Source: Lachnospiraceae bacterium UBA3762
GTDB taxonomy: Bacteria; Bacillota; Clostridia; Lachnospirales; Lachnospiraceae
Assembly: GCA_002371615.1 (NCBI GenBank)
Contig: DFGA01000038.1
Location: 17,372-81,371, forward strand
Direction of reading: 5' to 3'
DNA length: 64,000 bases
The notes under the pieces are model-generated. The model did no database searches, was not told where the DNA came from, and worked only from the letters and a program-made list of their open reading frames with translations. Positions 34,220 through 42,899 of the stretch are shown here, piece after piece (within the stretch, counting starts at the first letter, position 1; each line of letters begins with the position of its first letter). A program made the position numbers and the translations under genes.

Positions 34220-37200
34220 ATGAATAGATTTGATTATACAATTGTCAAAGATCCCAGGATCTTTGAACAGGGGAGACTGTGCGCTCATTCCGACCATGAA
34301 TGGTACAGGAGTATGGAGAGTGCACAAAAGGGCGGTCTGTCCGATTACAAATATCTGTTAAACGGAATATGGTGGTTTAACTATGCCATAAATTATGATG
34401 CGGCTGTACATGATTTTTACGAAAAGGATTATGACTGCCGTAAGTGGAGCAGGATACATGTGCCGGCGCATATTCAGACCGAGGGATATGGCTGCCCCCA
34501 GTATACTAACACCGAATATCCGTGGGACGGATTCGAAGAAGTTGAGCCGGGACAGATACCGCAATATTTCAATCCGGTGGCAAGCTATGTTAAGTATTTT
34601 ACACTTCCGAAGGATTTCGGAAAGGGACCTGTATATATTTCTTTTCAGGGAGCGGAGAGCGGTATAGCAGTCTGGCTTAACGGCAGTTATGTCGGATATT
34701 CGGAGGACAGTTTTACCCCGGCTGATTTTGACCTGACGCCTTTTATTGACAGGGAGGGCGAGAACAAGCTTGCGGTCATGGTATTTAGGTTCACGGCCGG
34801 CAGCTGGTGTGAGGATCAGGATTTCTTCAGATTTTCCGGGCTCTTCAGGGATGTATGGCTCTATACATTCGGTGAGGTGCATATCAATGATATGCGCATC
34901 CGGACACCGCTTTTTGACAATTATACGAAGGCATCCCTTAATATTGAACTGGCGTCAACAGGAGCCGGAAGGGTTCACGTTATATTAAGTGACGGCGTAA
35001 ATTCTCCTGTGGATGAAAAATGTGACATCGAAGAGGAGGCATCTCTTTCGTTTGCAGTTAACGATCCGGAACTGTGGAGTGCGGAAAAGCCTAACCTTTA
35101 TGAACTGACGATAGAAGTATATACTCCCTCGGGAAAGCTGTCGGAGGTCGTCAAGGAAAATGTGGGCTTCAGAGAGTTTAAGATCGGTGAAGACCACATT
35201 ATGAGGCTTAACGGCAAGCGCATCGTTTTCCGTGGAGTAAACCGTCATGAGTTTGGAAGCGCTAACGGCAGGGTCATGACAGAGGATATAATAAAGCATG
35301 ATCTTGAGACGATGAAGCGCAATAACATCAACGCCATCAGGACGAGCCATTATCCCAACTGCACGTTGTTCTACAGATTGTGTGATGTATACGGGATATA
35401 TGTATTGGATGAGACCAATCTCGAGACTCACGGAACATGGGATACTATCCGGTTCGGACTAAATAATGAGGATTATGCGGTTCCCGGCGACAGACCCGAA
35501 TATCAGAACATGGTGCTTGACAGGGCAAAGAGTATGTTCATGCGTGACAAGAATCATCCGTGTGTACTCATATGGTCTCTCGGAAACGAAGCATACGGCG
35601 GAAAAGACATATTCGAAATGCATGAGGCTTTTCATAAATGGGATGACACACGACCGGTTCATTATGAAGGAATATATTGGGATACGAGATATCCCGCAAC
35701 TTCCGACATAGCAAGTTCCATGTACCTTCCTGTGGATGATATAAGGGAATACTTGAAAGACCATCGCAATAAACCTTATATAAGCTGCGAGTATGCCCAC
35801 GCAATGGGCAATTCTAACGGCGCAATTAAAAAATACACGGATTATGTATGTGAAGAGGAACTGTACCAGGGAGGTTTTATCTGGGATTATATCGACCAGT
35901 CCATGACGCTTGCCGACCGCTACGGAAGAACTTATGAAGGTTACGGAGGAGATTTCGGTGACCTGCCTAATGACGGTAGTTTTTCGGGGAACGGAATAGC
36001 ATACGGCGGAGAGGACAGACTTCCCTCGCCTAAAATGCAGGAAGTAAAGTATGTATATCAGAATCTCGTAATAGATGTTTCGGATAAGAGTATCCATGTC
36101 AAAAATCTGAACCTGTTTACCGATGCGAATGAGTATGACAGTGTCATTACAGTGGAAAAAGAGGGCGTTGTTATAGAAGAAACAACGGGGCGTCTTGAAG
36201 TTTTGCCGCTTTCCGAAGCTACGCTTCCTCTTCCGGTAAAATTAAATGATAATGACGGAGAATATGTCATAACGGTATCCGTCAGAACAAGACAAGATTC
36301 CATATGGGCAAAAGCAGGGCATGAAGTCGCATGGGGACAGACTGTGTGCGGCAGAAGACCCGCTATAAGACATGAGATACGTCCTTGCCGCTTCGTAAAC
36401 GGATACTGGAATACGGGAGTTTTCGGGGATGATTTTTCAGTAGTGTTCTCAAAGCTTCAGAACGGTATGACCGGATTTATGAGTGCGGACGATAATCTCA
36501 TTTCGGACATTCCGCGACCCAACTTCTGGAGAGCCCTTACGGATAATGACAAGGCTAATCTGCTGCCGTCAAGGAGCGGACAGTGGAAAATAGCAAGTAT
36601 GTACGGGACATTCAAGACAGAGAACGGGAGAGGTGCAACGCCGTGTAACGTCGAGAAGACAGATGACGGATTAAAGGTTACATTTACATACCATCTTCCG
36701 ACAAAACCGGAAGGAGAATGTCTCCTTGCGTATACAGTTCACTCTGACGGTGTAACCGATGTGGAACTTACGATGCCTGCATCCGACGGTATAGGTGAGC
36801 TTCCGGAGTTTTCGGTGATGTTTGCAATGCCGGCTGATTACGAAAATGTAATGTGGTACGGTAAGGGTCCCGAAGAAACGTACGCAGACAGGGATCATGC
36901 CAAGATCGGAGTGTACAGGAAGAAGGTATCAGAGATGACTGCAAAGTACCTTGTTCCGCAGGAGAGCGGCATGAGGACCGGTGTTCGTTATGCAACCATT
37001 ACTAATAAGCGCGGAAGGGGACTCAGGATAGAAGGTGACGATCTGTATCTGTCCGTGACGGGACATTCGCCGCATGAACTTGAGTGTGCGGCTCATCCGA
37101 ACGAGCTTTCAAAGGTCATTAAGACTTATGTAAGAGTGGGGCTTTCTCAGATGGGTGTTGCCGGAGATGATACATGGGGTGCGCTCTGTTATCCCGAATA

Positions 37201-37255
37201 CCTCATAGATAACAGCAAGCCGTTGTCGCTCAAATTCAGTATCAGGGCAATTTAA
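34220..37255 (+). CDS. lacZ: Beta-galactosidase, glycoside hydrolase family 2 (LacZ type)
   Basis: A 1011-residue cytoplasmic enzyme that cleaves terminal beta-galactosides. Domain order is the standard one: sugar-binding jelly roll (with FQGAESGIAVWLNG), Ig-like domain, TIM barrel, second Ig-like domain and the C-terminal beta-sandwich of the 'small chain'. The acid/base is Glu457 in WSLGNEAYGG and the nucleophile is Glu524 in ISCEYAHAMGNSNG. No signal peptide is present, so the substrate must be imported, which fits the transporter just upstream. ATG 34220 has AGAGGG nearby. An open frame extends upstream through the repeat element but is not real coding. Confidence 0.95.
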   Translation: MNRFDYTIVKDPRIFEQGRLCAHSDHEWYRSMESAQKGGLSDYKYLLNGIWWFNYAINYDAAVHDFYEKDYDCRKWSRIHVPAHIQTEGYGCPQYTNTEYPWDGFEEVEPGQIPQYFNPVASYVKYFTLPKDFGKGPVYISFQGAESGIAVWLNGSYVGYSEDSFTPADFDLTPFIDREGENKLAVMVFRFTAGSWCEDQDFFRFSGLFRDVWLYTFGEVHINDMRIRTPLFDNYTKASLNIELASTGAGRVHVILSDGVNSPVDEKCDIEEEASLSFAVNDPELWSAEKPNLYELTIEVYTPSGKLSEVVKENVGFREFKIGEDHIMRLNGKRIVFRGVNRHEFGSANGRVMTEDIIKHDLETMKRNNINAIRTSHYPNCTLFYRLCDVYGIYVLDETNLETHGTWDTIRFGLNNEDYAVPGDRPEYQNMVLDRAKSMFMRDKNHPCVLIWSLGNEAYGGKDIFEMHEAFHKWDDTRPVHYEGIYWDTRYPATSDIASSMYLPVDDIREYLKDHRNKPYISCEYAHAMGNSNGAIKKYTDYVCEEELYQGGFIWDYIDQSMTLADRYGRTYEGYGGDFGDLPNDGSFSGNGIAYGGEDRLPSPKMQEVKYVYQNLVIDVSDKSIHVKNLNLFTDANEYDSVITVEKEGVVIEETTGRLEVLPLSEATLPLPVKLNDNDGEYVITVSVRTRQDSIWAKAGHEVAWGQTVCGRRPAIRHEIRPCRFVNGYWNTGVFGDDFSVVFSKLQNGMTGFMSADDNLISDIPRPNFWRALTDNDKANLLPSRSGQWKIASMYGTFKTENGRGATPCNVEKTDDGLKVTFTYHLPTKPEGECLLAYTVHSDGVTDVELTMPASDGIGELPEFSVMFAMPADYENVMWYGKGPEETYADRDHAKIGVYRKKVSEMTAKYLVPQESGMRTGVRYATITNKRGRGLRIEGDDLYLSVTGHSPHELECAAHPNELSKVIKTYVRVGLSQMGVAGDDTWGALCYPEYLIDNSKPLSLKFSIRAI

Positions 37256-37305
37256 ATGACAGAGGGGACGGTGATAAAAGAACCGTCCCCTTTGTCATTA
37301 TTTTA
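37256..37305. terminator. Bidirectional terminator formed by a GGGGACGGT repeat palindrome
   Basis: GGGGACGGT at 37264-37272 pairs with ACCGTCCCC at 37282-37290. The pairing extends outward through ATGACA and TGTCAT with one G-U pair, then TTATTTT follows. It serves the convergent lacZ and DUF2130 genes. The same core sequence recurs once in this window at 51814-51845. Confidence 0.85.
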
Positions 37306-38488
37306 ATGATTCAAATTTGGCCTGCATTGTCGGATTGTTTTTTGTCAGTTTCTTAACGCTTACATCTTCGACTTTGCCGGTCGCAATCCGAAGCTGGTTA
37401 TCGGAGCCGAGGAGCTCTTTTTTGACCTTTTCAAGGTGCTGTATTGTCTTGTCGATCTCTTCTATAGCCTTATCGAAATGAGAATGGGCGATATCGTAAT
37501 TTCTCGTAAAATCATTTTTGAACTTTAACAGGTTTTCCTCGAAGTTTGAGACATCAATATCCTGATTGCGTACGAGCTCAAGCTCCTGCTTGTAGGAAAG
37601 AGCATTCATTGCCGCATTACGAAGCAGCGTTATGATAGGTATGAAGCACTGGGGACGCACCACATACATTTTATCGTATCTGTATGAGACGTCTACGATA
37701 CCGGCATTATACAGTTCGCTGTCGCCTTCAAGAAGAGAAACGAGAACAGCATATTCACAGTTTTTCTCGCGCCTGTCTTTATCGAGTTCTTTGAAGAAAT
37801 CCTCATTTTTATGCTTTGTTGCAGTCGTATCCATCTCGTTCTTCATCTCAAACATGATAGATATGATTTCAACTCCGTTTTCGTCACATTCGCGATAGAT
37901 AAAATCTCCTTTGCTGCCTGTCCTGATATCGTTGTCTTTCTCGAAGTAGGCATTGCGAAATGCGGTAGCCCTTAGCTTATTGAATTCCTCTTCACAGTGC
38001 TGCTCAAGTGTTTCGCCGATCATCTTGGTTGACATACGGGTTTTGAGATCTTTGTAATAAGCGATCTGATCGTCTTTTTGTTTCAGAAGAAGTTCTTCCT
38101 TGCTTTTTTCTTCTGCCAGTTTGTGCTCAAGATCCCTCTTTTCGTCTTCGACGGTTTTGACCGCCTCCATTATGGCAAGTTTATTTCGATCCTCCATATG
38201 CTCGATCTGTATTGCATAATCTTTTGCCTTATCTTCGGCCTGCCGGAGATCATCCCCCAGCTTTTTCAGCTCTTTTTCGTGGTCACTTTGTATTTGCATA
38301 CGAAGCTTACTTTCAAGAGAAGACATTTCAAGAGCATGTTTTTCCTGCATATGTCCCGTTAGTTCGTTAAGACGCGAATTAACATCCTGTTCGAACTGGG
38401 CGTCTCTTATCTGTGATATTATAGAGCCAAGTTCCGCATCATCTACCGTAAACGCCTGTCCGCAATGAGGACATTTAAGTTCTGCCAT
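37298..38488 (-). CDS. DUF2130 protein: zinc ribbon, long coiled coil, nuclease-like core
   Basis: A 396-residue protein of the DUF2130 family. It opens with a zinc-ribbon half (CPHCGQAF), followed by a coiled coil of some 150 residues (about 20-170). A core then resembles a PD-(D/E)xK fold: KGDFIYRE followed by SIMFEMKNE near residues 194-218. The role is unproven; the nuclease-like core suggests DNA binding or cleavage. ATG 38488 has GGAGG seven bases upstream, inside the end of the xylanase gene, which it follows by two bases on the same strand. The pairing with a xylanase has no obvious logic and may only reflect shared transcription. Confidence 0.8.
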   Translation of the reverse strand: MAELKCPHCGQAFTVDDAELGSIISQIRDAQFEQDVNSRLNELTGHMQEKHALEMSSLESKLRMQIQSDHEKELKKLGDDLRQAEDKAKDYAIQIEHMEDRNKLAIMEAVKTVEDEKRDLEHKLAEEKSKEELLLKQKDDQIAYYKDLKTRMSTKMIGETLEQHCEEEFNKLRATAFRNAYFEKDNDIRTGSKGDFIYRECDENGVEIISIMFEMKNEMDTTATKHKNEDFFKELDKDRREKNCEYAVLVSLLEGDSELYNAGIVDVSYRYDKMYVVRPQCFIPIITLLRNAAMNALSYKQELELVRNQDIDVSNFEENLLKFKNDFTRNYDIAHSHFDKAIEEIDKTIQHLEKVKKELLGSDNQLRIATGKVEDVSVKKLTKNNPTMQAKFESLK

Positions 38489-38490
38489 TT

Positions 38491-39888
38491 TTATTCCTCC
38501 GCTTTTTTGCCGCCTTCAAAGTCCGGATCGGTAAATGCCGAAAAAGCCGGCTTTGGTTCATAGTTTTCATCAAACAAAAGAGGGTAGTGCGAGCTGATCC
38601 ACGAATAAGGATCAATTGTTCCCCAGAAGGTTATACCTGCGACATTTATTCCGTCAGCCTTAAGTTTTTTGAAAACTTCATATATGTTTTTATAGTACAC
38701 CGCCTGCCGCCCGAACTCTTCGGGAAGACCCTCGGGTGTATTGTTATAAAGCATGCTCTGCTTGACATCAAGTTCGGTCAGCATGATCTTGTCCACTACT
38801 TCGGCATATTGCCTTGCGGCTTCGTCAATCTTTTCGGCAACGGGGGAGTTCACCGTGTAGTGCCCCTGCATTCCAAAGCCGTCGATCCTTGTTCCTTCGG
38901 CTGATTTAACATCGGTAAGTAGCTGTATGATACCTTTTATTTTTTTCTTGTCGCATTCGTTGTAATCGTTATAGTAGAGATCAACATCGGCGGGAGCATA
39001 CCGGTTAGCGTATCTGAATGCGTTGATTATAAAATCATTGTTTCCGTATATTTTCCACCAGCTTGACTTGGATGAGTGGATCGAGTCTGTGAGTTTATCG
39101 TTCCCGGGTTCGTTATCAATCCTGTATCCGGTTCCTCTGTCGCTGACAGCTTCGTTTAATACATCCCATCCGTAAAACATTCCGTTGTATTTGCTGTCGG
39201 GAGCGGTATAGTGTTCAAGTACGGATTTGATGTACCATTCAAGACGCCTGTCCATTTCCTCTCTGGAAACATAGTCTTTTGACTTGTCATAATCTACATG
39301 GAAAAACCACTCGGGAGTCTGGGAATGCCATACGAGAACATGGCCTCTGACTTTTATTTTGCTGTCAGGATTAGCACTGTTCCACTGGGCGATTTTATCA
39401 AGGATGGCTTCGGCTCTTGAATGATCAAGAGTGGGCACGAGGATCATTTCGCCATTCATTTCTTCTTCATGAATGCTTCCGGCAGCAGGCGAATCATTGT
39501 TGTATCCAAATAGCGCATCGGGCTTTAGTTCGTTTTCGAGTGTTACGGCATTAAAATGTTTAGTTACAAGCTCCATGAGCCGGGTGTCTGCGATGCCCGC
39601 CCCGCTTAAGCAGCAGCCTGCTATACTGTCGGTTCCGAGACCGTCTGATGAAGCTATAGAGTCCTTAAGAGCCGGAATATCAGCATCATCTTCTGCCGGT
39701 TCATTCTCATCTTCGGACGGTAAGCTTACTTCGGTTTCTGCTTCGGTTTCTGCTTCGATTTCTGCTTCGCTTGCCGTCGCAGGCAGTGCTTCGGCCTGCG
39801 GAACCGTACCTGCCTTGCATCCCGACAGTACAATTGCTGATATGACCGGTATGAGTAAACAGGATTTGATTATTTTATTAGTGAACAC
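38491..39888 (-). CDS. Endo-1,4-beta-xylanase, glycoside hydrolase family 10, lipoprotein
   Basis: A 465-residue surface-anchored xylanase. The signal peptide ends in the lipobox LSGC with Cys24. A Glu/Ala/Thr linker of about 50 residues follows and contains three near-perfect 12-base DNA repeats at 39731-39766. The GH10 barrel runs from about residue 80 to 455. The acid/base is Glu246 in GWDVLNEAVSD, the nucleophile is Glu372 in LTELDVKQ, and HVLVWHSQTPEW is the conserved strand-3/4 block. The start is GTG 39888 with GGGG about 11 bases upstream. It would attack xylan at the cell surface, in line with a plant-fibre lifestyle. Confidence 0.92.
   Translation of the reverse strand: MFTNKIIKSCLLIPVISAIVLSGCKAGTVPQAEALPATASEAEIEAETEAETEVSLPSEDENEPAEDDADIPALKDSIASSDGLGTDSIAGCCLSGAGIADTRLMELVTKHFNAVTLENELKPDALFGYNNDSPAAGSIHEEEMNGEMILVPTLDHSRAEAILDKIAQWNSANPDSKIKVRGHVLVWHSQTPEWFFHVDYDKSKDYVSREEMDRRLEWYIKSVLEHYTAPDSKYNGMFYGWDVLNEAVSDRGTGYRIDNEPGNDKLTDSIHSSKSSWWKIYGNNDFIINAFRYANRYAPADVDLYYNDYNECDKKKIKGIIQLLTDVKSAEGTRIDGFGMQGHYTVNSPVAEKIDEAARQYAEVVDKIMLTELDVKQSMLYNNTPEGLPEEFGRQAVYYKNIYEVFKKLKADGINVAGITFWGTIDPYSWISSHYPLLFDENYEPKPAFSAFTDPDFEGGKKAEE
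39731..39766. repeat. Three 12-base tandem repeats in the xylanase linker
   Basis: The unit TCGGTTTCTGCT occurs twice perfectly and once with one change, encoding Glu-Ala-Glu-Thr/Ile steps of the linker behind the lipobox. Copy-number change would keep the frame. Confidence 0.75.
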
Positions 39889-39953
39889 TTTTATGATTAC
39901 CCCATCACTGAAAATCTTATGTTATACTTATTACATTATAGTCCAAAACGTTA

Positions 39954-39982
39954 TTGAAATCAGCAAAAAATAACCTGATAAT
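39954..39982 (+). promoter_or_regulatory. Promoter of the hydrolase-acyltransferase-membrane protein operon
   Basis: TTGAAA at 39954-39959 and GATAAT at 39977-39982, with 17-base spacing, lie 17 bases before the start codon of the first gene. Confidence 0.5.
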
Positions 39983-39999
39983 GATAGGTAGTGTGATCA

Positions 40000-40932
40000 A
40001 TGAGTAATTCCAAAATGATGAAGGCCTTAAAGGCCGTTAACTTTATATCGGGAAGTTCTGTGTCGGGTGAGAAACTTATGCGCCACCGCGCGGCTATGGA
40101 ACATGCGGGCAGGATCGCTTCATCGAGAGGAGAAGTCACAGCCAGTGATTTTAACGTAGGCGATATAGCGTGTGAGGCAATACGGCCGGAGTATGCGCAT
40201 AACCCCCAGTATGCAATACTTCATGTGCATGGGGGAGGTTATGTCAGCGGCGGTATTTCGTATGCTGGAGTGCTTGCATCAAAACTTGCGATCGCAACGG
40301 GTTTTACGACCTATACTTTTGAGTACAGACTTGCACCGGAACACCCGTACCCTGCAGCGCTTAATGATGCAATGGCTGTGTGGAACTATCTTACGGCAGG
40401 AAGGTATGCGCCGGATCATATTCTTGTTACGGGAGAGTCGGCAGGAGGGAATCTTGCCCTTTGTATGACTCAAAAACTTCTGTCGGATTCAAGGGATCTT
40501 CCGTGTCAGCTCATATTATTCAGCCCGTGGACAGATATGACACAGACGGCGGCATCCTATGATACAAACGAAGAGTATGATCCGATACTCACAAGGCAGT
40601 ATGTGACAGATGCGGCGAATGTATATATAGGCGACGCAGGGGATGCTGCGGACAGTAGATTCAGCCCGCTTTTCGGGGAACTTAACGGACTCCCTCCGGT
40701 ATTTATAATGGCAGGCAGAAATGAGATACTGCTTGATGACAGCGTACGTCTGTTTGACAGCATAACAAAGCTCGGAGGGAAGGTACAGCTTGATATAGAA
40801 GAGAGCGGATGGCATGTGTATCAGCAGATGCCGGTTCCGATAGCAACACGCGCGATGAAACGACTGGCTGCATATGTTTCGGGGCAGATATATGGGGAGA
40901 ATATATGGGAAGTGATAACTGGTACAAAGTAG
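40000..40932 (+). CDS. Alpha/beta hydrolase, hormone-sensitive-lipase-like esterase
   Basis: A 310-residue cytoplasmic esterase of the HSL/Abhydrolase_3 group. The oxyanion-hole motif HVHGGGYVSGG is at about 75-85. The nucleophile Ser147 sits in GESAGGN, the acid is Asp246 or Asp247 in ILLDDSVRLFD, and the base is His272 in SGWHVYQQ. No signal peptide. The ribosome site is weak (ATAGGTAG). Its end overlaps the acyltransferase start by 28 bases, and a zinc-ribbon membrane protein follows, so the three form one unit. I infer de-esterification of a small or lipid substrate that the next enzyme can acylate; acetyl-xylan esterase activity is an alternative. Confidence 0.85.
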   Translation: MSNSKMMKALKAVNFISGSSVSGEKLMRHRAAMEHAGRIASSRGEVTASDFNVGDIACEAIRPEYAHNPQYAILHVHGGGYVSGGISYAGVLASKLAIATGFTTYTFEYRLAPEHPYPAALNDAMAVWNYLTAGRYAPDHILVTGESAGGNLALCMTQKLLSDSRDLPCQLILFSPWTDMTQTAASYDTNEEYDPILTRQYVTDAANVYIGDAGDAADSRFSPLFGELNGLPPVFIMAGRNEILLDDSVRLFDSITKLGGKVQLDIEESGWHVYQQMPVPIATRAMKRLAAYVSGQIYGENIWEVITGTK

Positions 40933-42155
40933 ATAATGTTGCAAAAGTGTTCCTCGCAACCGTATCCAAAAGAGATACGAAGACTTTAAGGGTCAGCTGT
41001 ACGTTAAAGGAAAAAATAGACCGCGAACTCTTGCAGGAGGCGGTGCTTTCAGCAATACAGGACAGACCACAGGTGCAGATGAGAATACGCCGGGGGCTGT
41101 TCTGGCATTACATGGAGGAGACGGATATTCTGCCGGAAGTACAGGAAGAGTCCGGAAGAGTGTGCCCACCGTTATATGCTCCGGCAAAGACTATGCTTCA
41201 CTACCGCGTAACTTATTTCGGCTGCAGGATAAATCTTGATATGTTCCATGCGATTTCGGACGGAACGGGTGCACTTGAGTTTCTCAATATCATCGTGCTT
41301 GATTATTTGAAACTCCGGTATCCGAAAGAATTCGATGATGTTACTATCCACTCGGGGGCTTCGGCGGATGACTTAAGCCAGGACAGTTACAAACAGTTTT
41401 TTGAAAATATGAATCTTTCAGGTTCAGCCTCGTTTCGTAAGGCATTTCATCCGGGCAGCATAAAGCTTCCATATAACCAGCTTCAGTTTTTTGAGATACA
41501 CATGCCGACCGGGCAGATACTTCCTATGGCCAAGGAGCTTAATGTATCGCTTACAAGTTATATAGGTGCACGCTGGATGATCGCGATACACAACATGATG
41601 CCGCCGAGGAAGAGAAATATGCCGGTGACGGTGACATTACCTGTAAACTTAAGAAATTATTACCCTTCGTATACGTCGAGAAATTTTTTCAATAATGTCA
41701 GCGTTACTCATGTATTTGACAGGGAAATATCTCTTGATGAACTGGCATCGGAATTTGATGCTTCGCTCAAAAATCAGCTTACCGAAGAAAATATCAGAAA
41801 GCAGATGGATAGTTTTGAAACCATGGAATATGTGGCACCGGTGCGTCCGGTTCCGCTCTTTATCAAGCAGCTTGTAGTAAAGCATGGCAAGAAATTAGCC
41901 GACAGGAAAGTTTCGATGGTCCTCTCCAATCTCGGTGTTCTCTCTCCGCCTGAAGCTGTCGGGAGCAAAATAGACAATTACAGCACCTTCTGCAGCAGTG
42001 AACATTTATTTTCGACAATGTCGGCATTTGGCGAAACCCTGACCCTCGGGGTATCATCTCCCTATCAGAACACCGATGCTATCAAAAACTTTGTCAGAAG
42101 CCTTACAAAAGAGGGCGTTGATATAAGTGTATACGCCACGGAGGTTGTCGGATAA
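40905..42155 (+). CDS. HxxxDG acyltransferase (alcohol acetyltransferase / condensation-like)
   Basis: A 416-residue protein of the CoA-dependent acyltransferase superfamily. The catalytic motif reads HAISDG (His115 to Gly120) in LDMFHAISDGTGALEFL. The C-terminal lobe has the family ending block (VSMVLSNLGVLSPPE, then STMSAFGETLTLGV). It resembles fungal-type alcohol O-acetyltransferases and PapA-like enzymes. ATG 40905 is used because GGGGAG lies five bases upstream; the longer open frame to 40809 is inside the hydrolase gene. It overlaps the hydrolase gene by 28 bases and the next gene by one base (TAATG). Substrate and acyl donor are unknown. Confidence 0.8.
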   Translation: MGSDNWYKVDNVAKVFLATVSKRDTKTLRVSCTLKEKIDRELLQEAVLSAIQDRPQVQMRIRRGLFWHYMEETDILPEVQEESGRVCPPLYAPAKTMLHYRVTYFGCRINLDMFHAISDGTGALEFLNIIVLDYLKLRYPKEFDDVTIHSGASADDLSQDSYKQFFENMNLSGSASFRKAFHPGSIKLPYNQLQFFEIHMPTGQILPMAKELNVSLTSYIGARWMIAIHNMMPPRKRNMPVTVTLPVNLRNYYPSYTSRNFFNNVSVTHVFDREISLDELASEFDASLKNQLTEENIRKQMDSFETMEYVAPVRPVPLFIKQLVVKHGKKLADRKVSMVLSNLGVLSPPEAVGSKIDNYSTFCSSEHLFSTMSAFGETLTLGVSSPYQNTDAIKNFVRSLTKEGVDISVYATEVVG

Positions 42156-42823
42156 TGAAAATATGCCCTTATTGCAATATAAAAGTCGGATCAGATACTG
42201 TAAAGTGTCCGCTGTGCCAGAGTAAGCTTTCGGGAGAGGCGGAAAGCCTGTATTTTCCGAGGCAGACAATGTTCCAGCGCAGATCTTTTTTGTATAAGTT
42301 ACAATTGTTCATAGTCTGGGCAGTTGTGATATCAGCCTTCGGGATCGATTATCTGCTCGGGGTACGCATTCCACCGTCTTCCGGTGTTCACTACAGCCTT
42401 ATTCTTGCAATGTGGCTTATAACGTTTGAATTTGCCATAATGAGGCAGTTTAAGAACAGCGGCGGATCTTCAAGAAAGGTTACCCTGATGGTTCTGATCA
42501 TTTTGGTTCTGCTTACTGTAACATCTTATTATTACGGGTTCTTCAGACTTATGATCGACTGGATCGCTCCGTGTGCGATAGCCGGGATGATGATCGCGAA
42601 TTTTGTGCTGGCTATGATAGACAAGCGCGGAAACGCTATGGTATATCTTCTGACAGGACTGCTTGTTGGAATCCTGCCTTATATTATCCTTTCGGTAAGC
42701 CACAGAAAACCCTCGATCACATGGATCATATGCATGCTCATAGGAGTCATTTTGTTTGTCGGAGCGGTGATTTTCAAAGGCAGAAGTGTTGCCGGAGAGA
42801 TACGAAAGAGACTTAACGTCTGA
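42155..42823 (+). CDS. Zinc-ribbon membrane protein (DUF6320-like)
   Basis: A 222-residue protein with a CPYC-x(12)-CPLC zinc ribbon at residues 4-22 and then about six hydrophobic helices. The start codon shares its A with the stop codon of the acyltransferase gene. From memory, relatives called DUF6320 are found beside the same kind of acyltransferase in Lachnospiraceae, which supports a shared pathway at the membrane. There is no catalytic motif beyond the cysteines, and the function is unknown. Confidence 0.75.
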   Translation: MKICPYCNIKVGSDTVKCPLCQSKLSGEAESLYFPRQTMFQRRSFLYKLQLFIVWAVVISAFGIDYLLGVRIPPSSGVHYSLILAMWLITFEFAIMRQFKNSGGSSRKVTLMVLIILVLLTVTSYYYGFFRLMIDWIAPCAIAGMMIANFVLAMIDKRGNAMVYLLTGLLVGILPYIILSVSHRKPSITWIICMLIGVILFVGAVIFKGRSVAGEIRKRLNV

Positions 42824-42834
42824 TAGGGTTATGA

Positions 42835-42875
42835 CAGCAAAAGGGAGACGGTATTTCGTCTCCCTTTTTGCTGTT
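42835..42875. terminator. Bidirectional terminator
   Basis: GGGAGACG at 42843-42850 and CGTCTCCC at 42857-42864 pair around a six-base loop. The stem is extended by AGCAAAA on the left and TTTTTGCT on the right. It lies between two convergent genes and has a T run on both strands. Confidence 0.9.
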
Positions 42876-42899
42876 CATATCCGGTTGCCGGAATATTTA

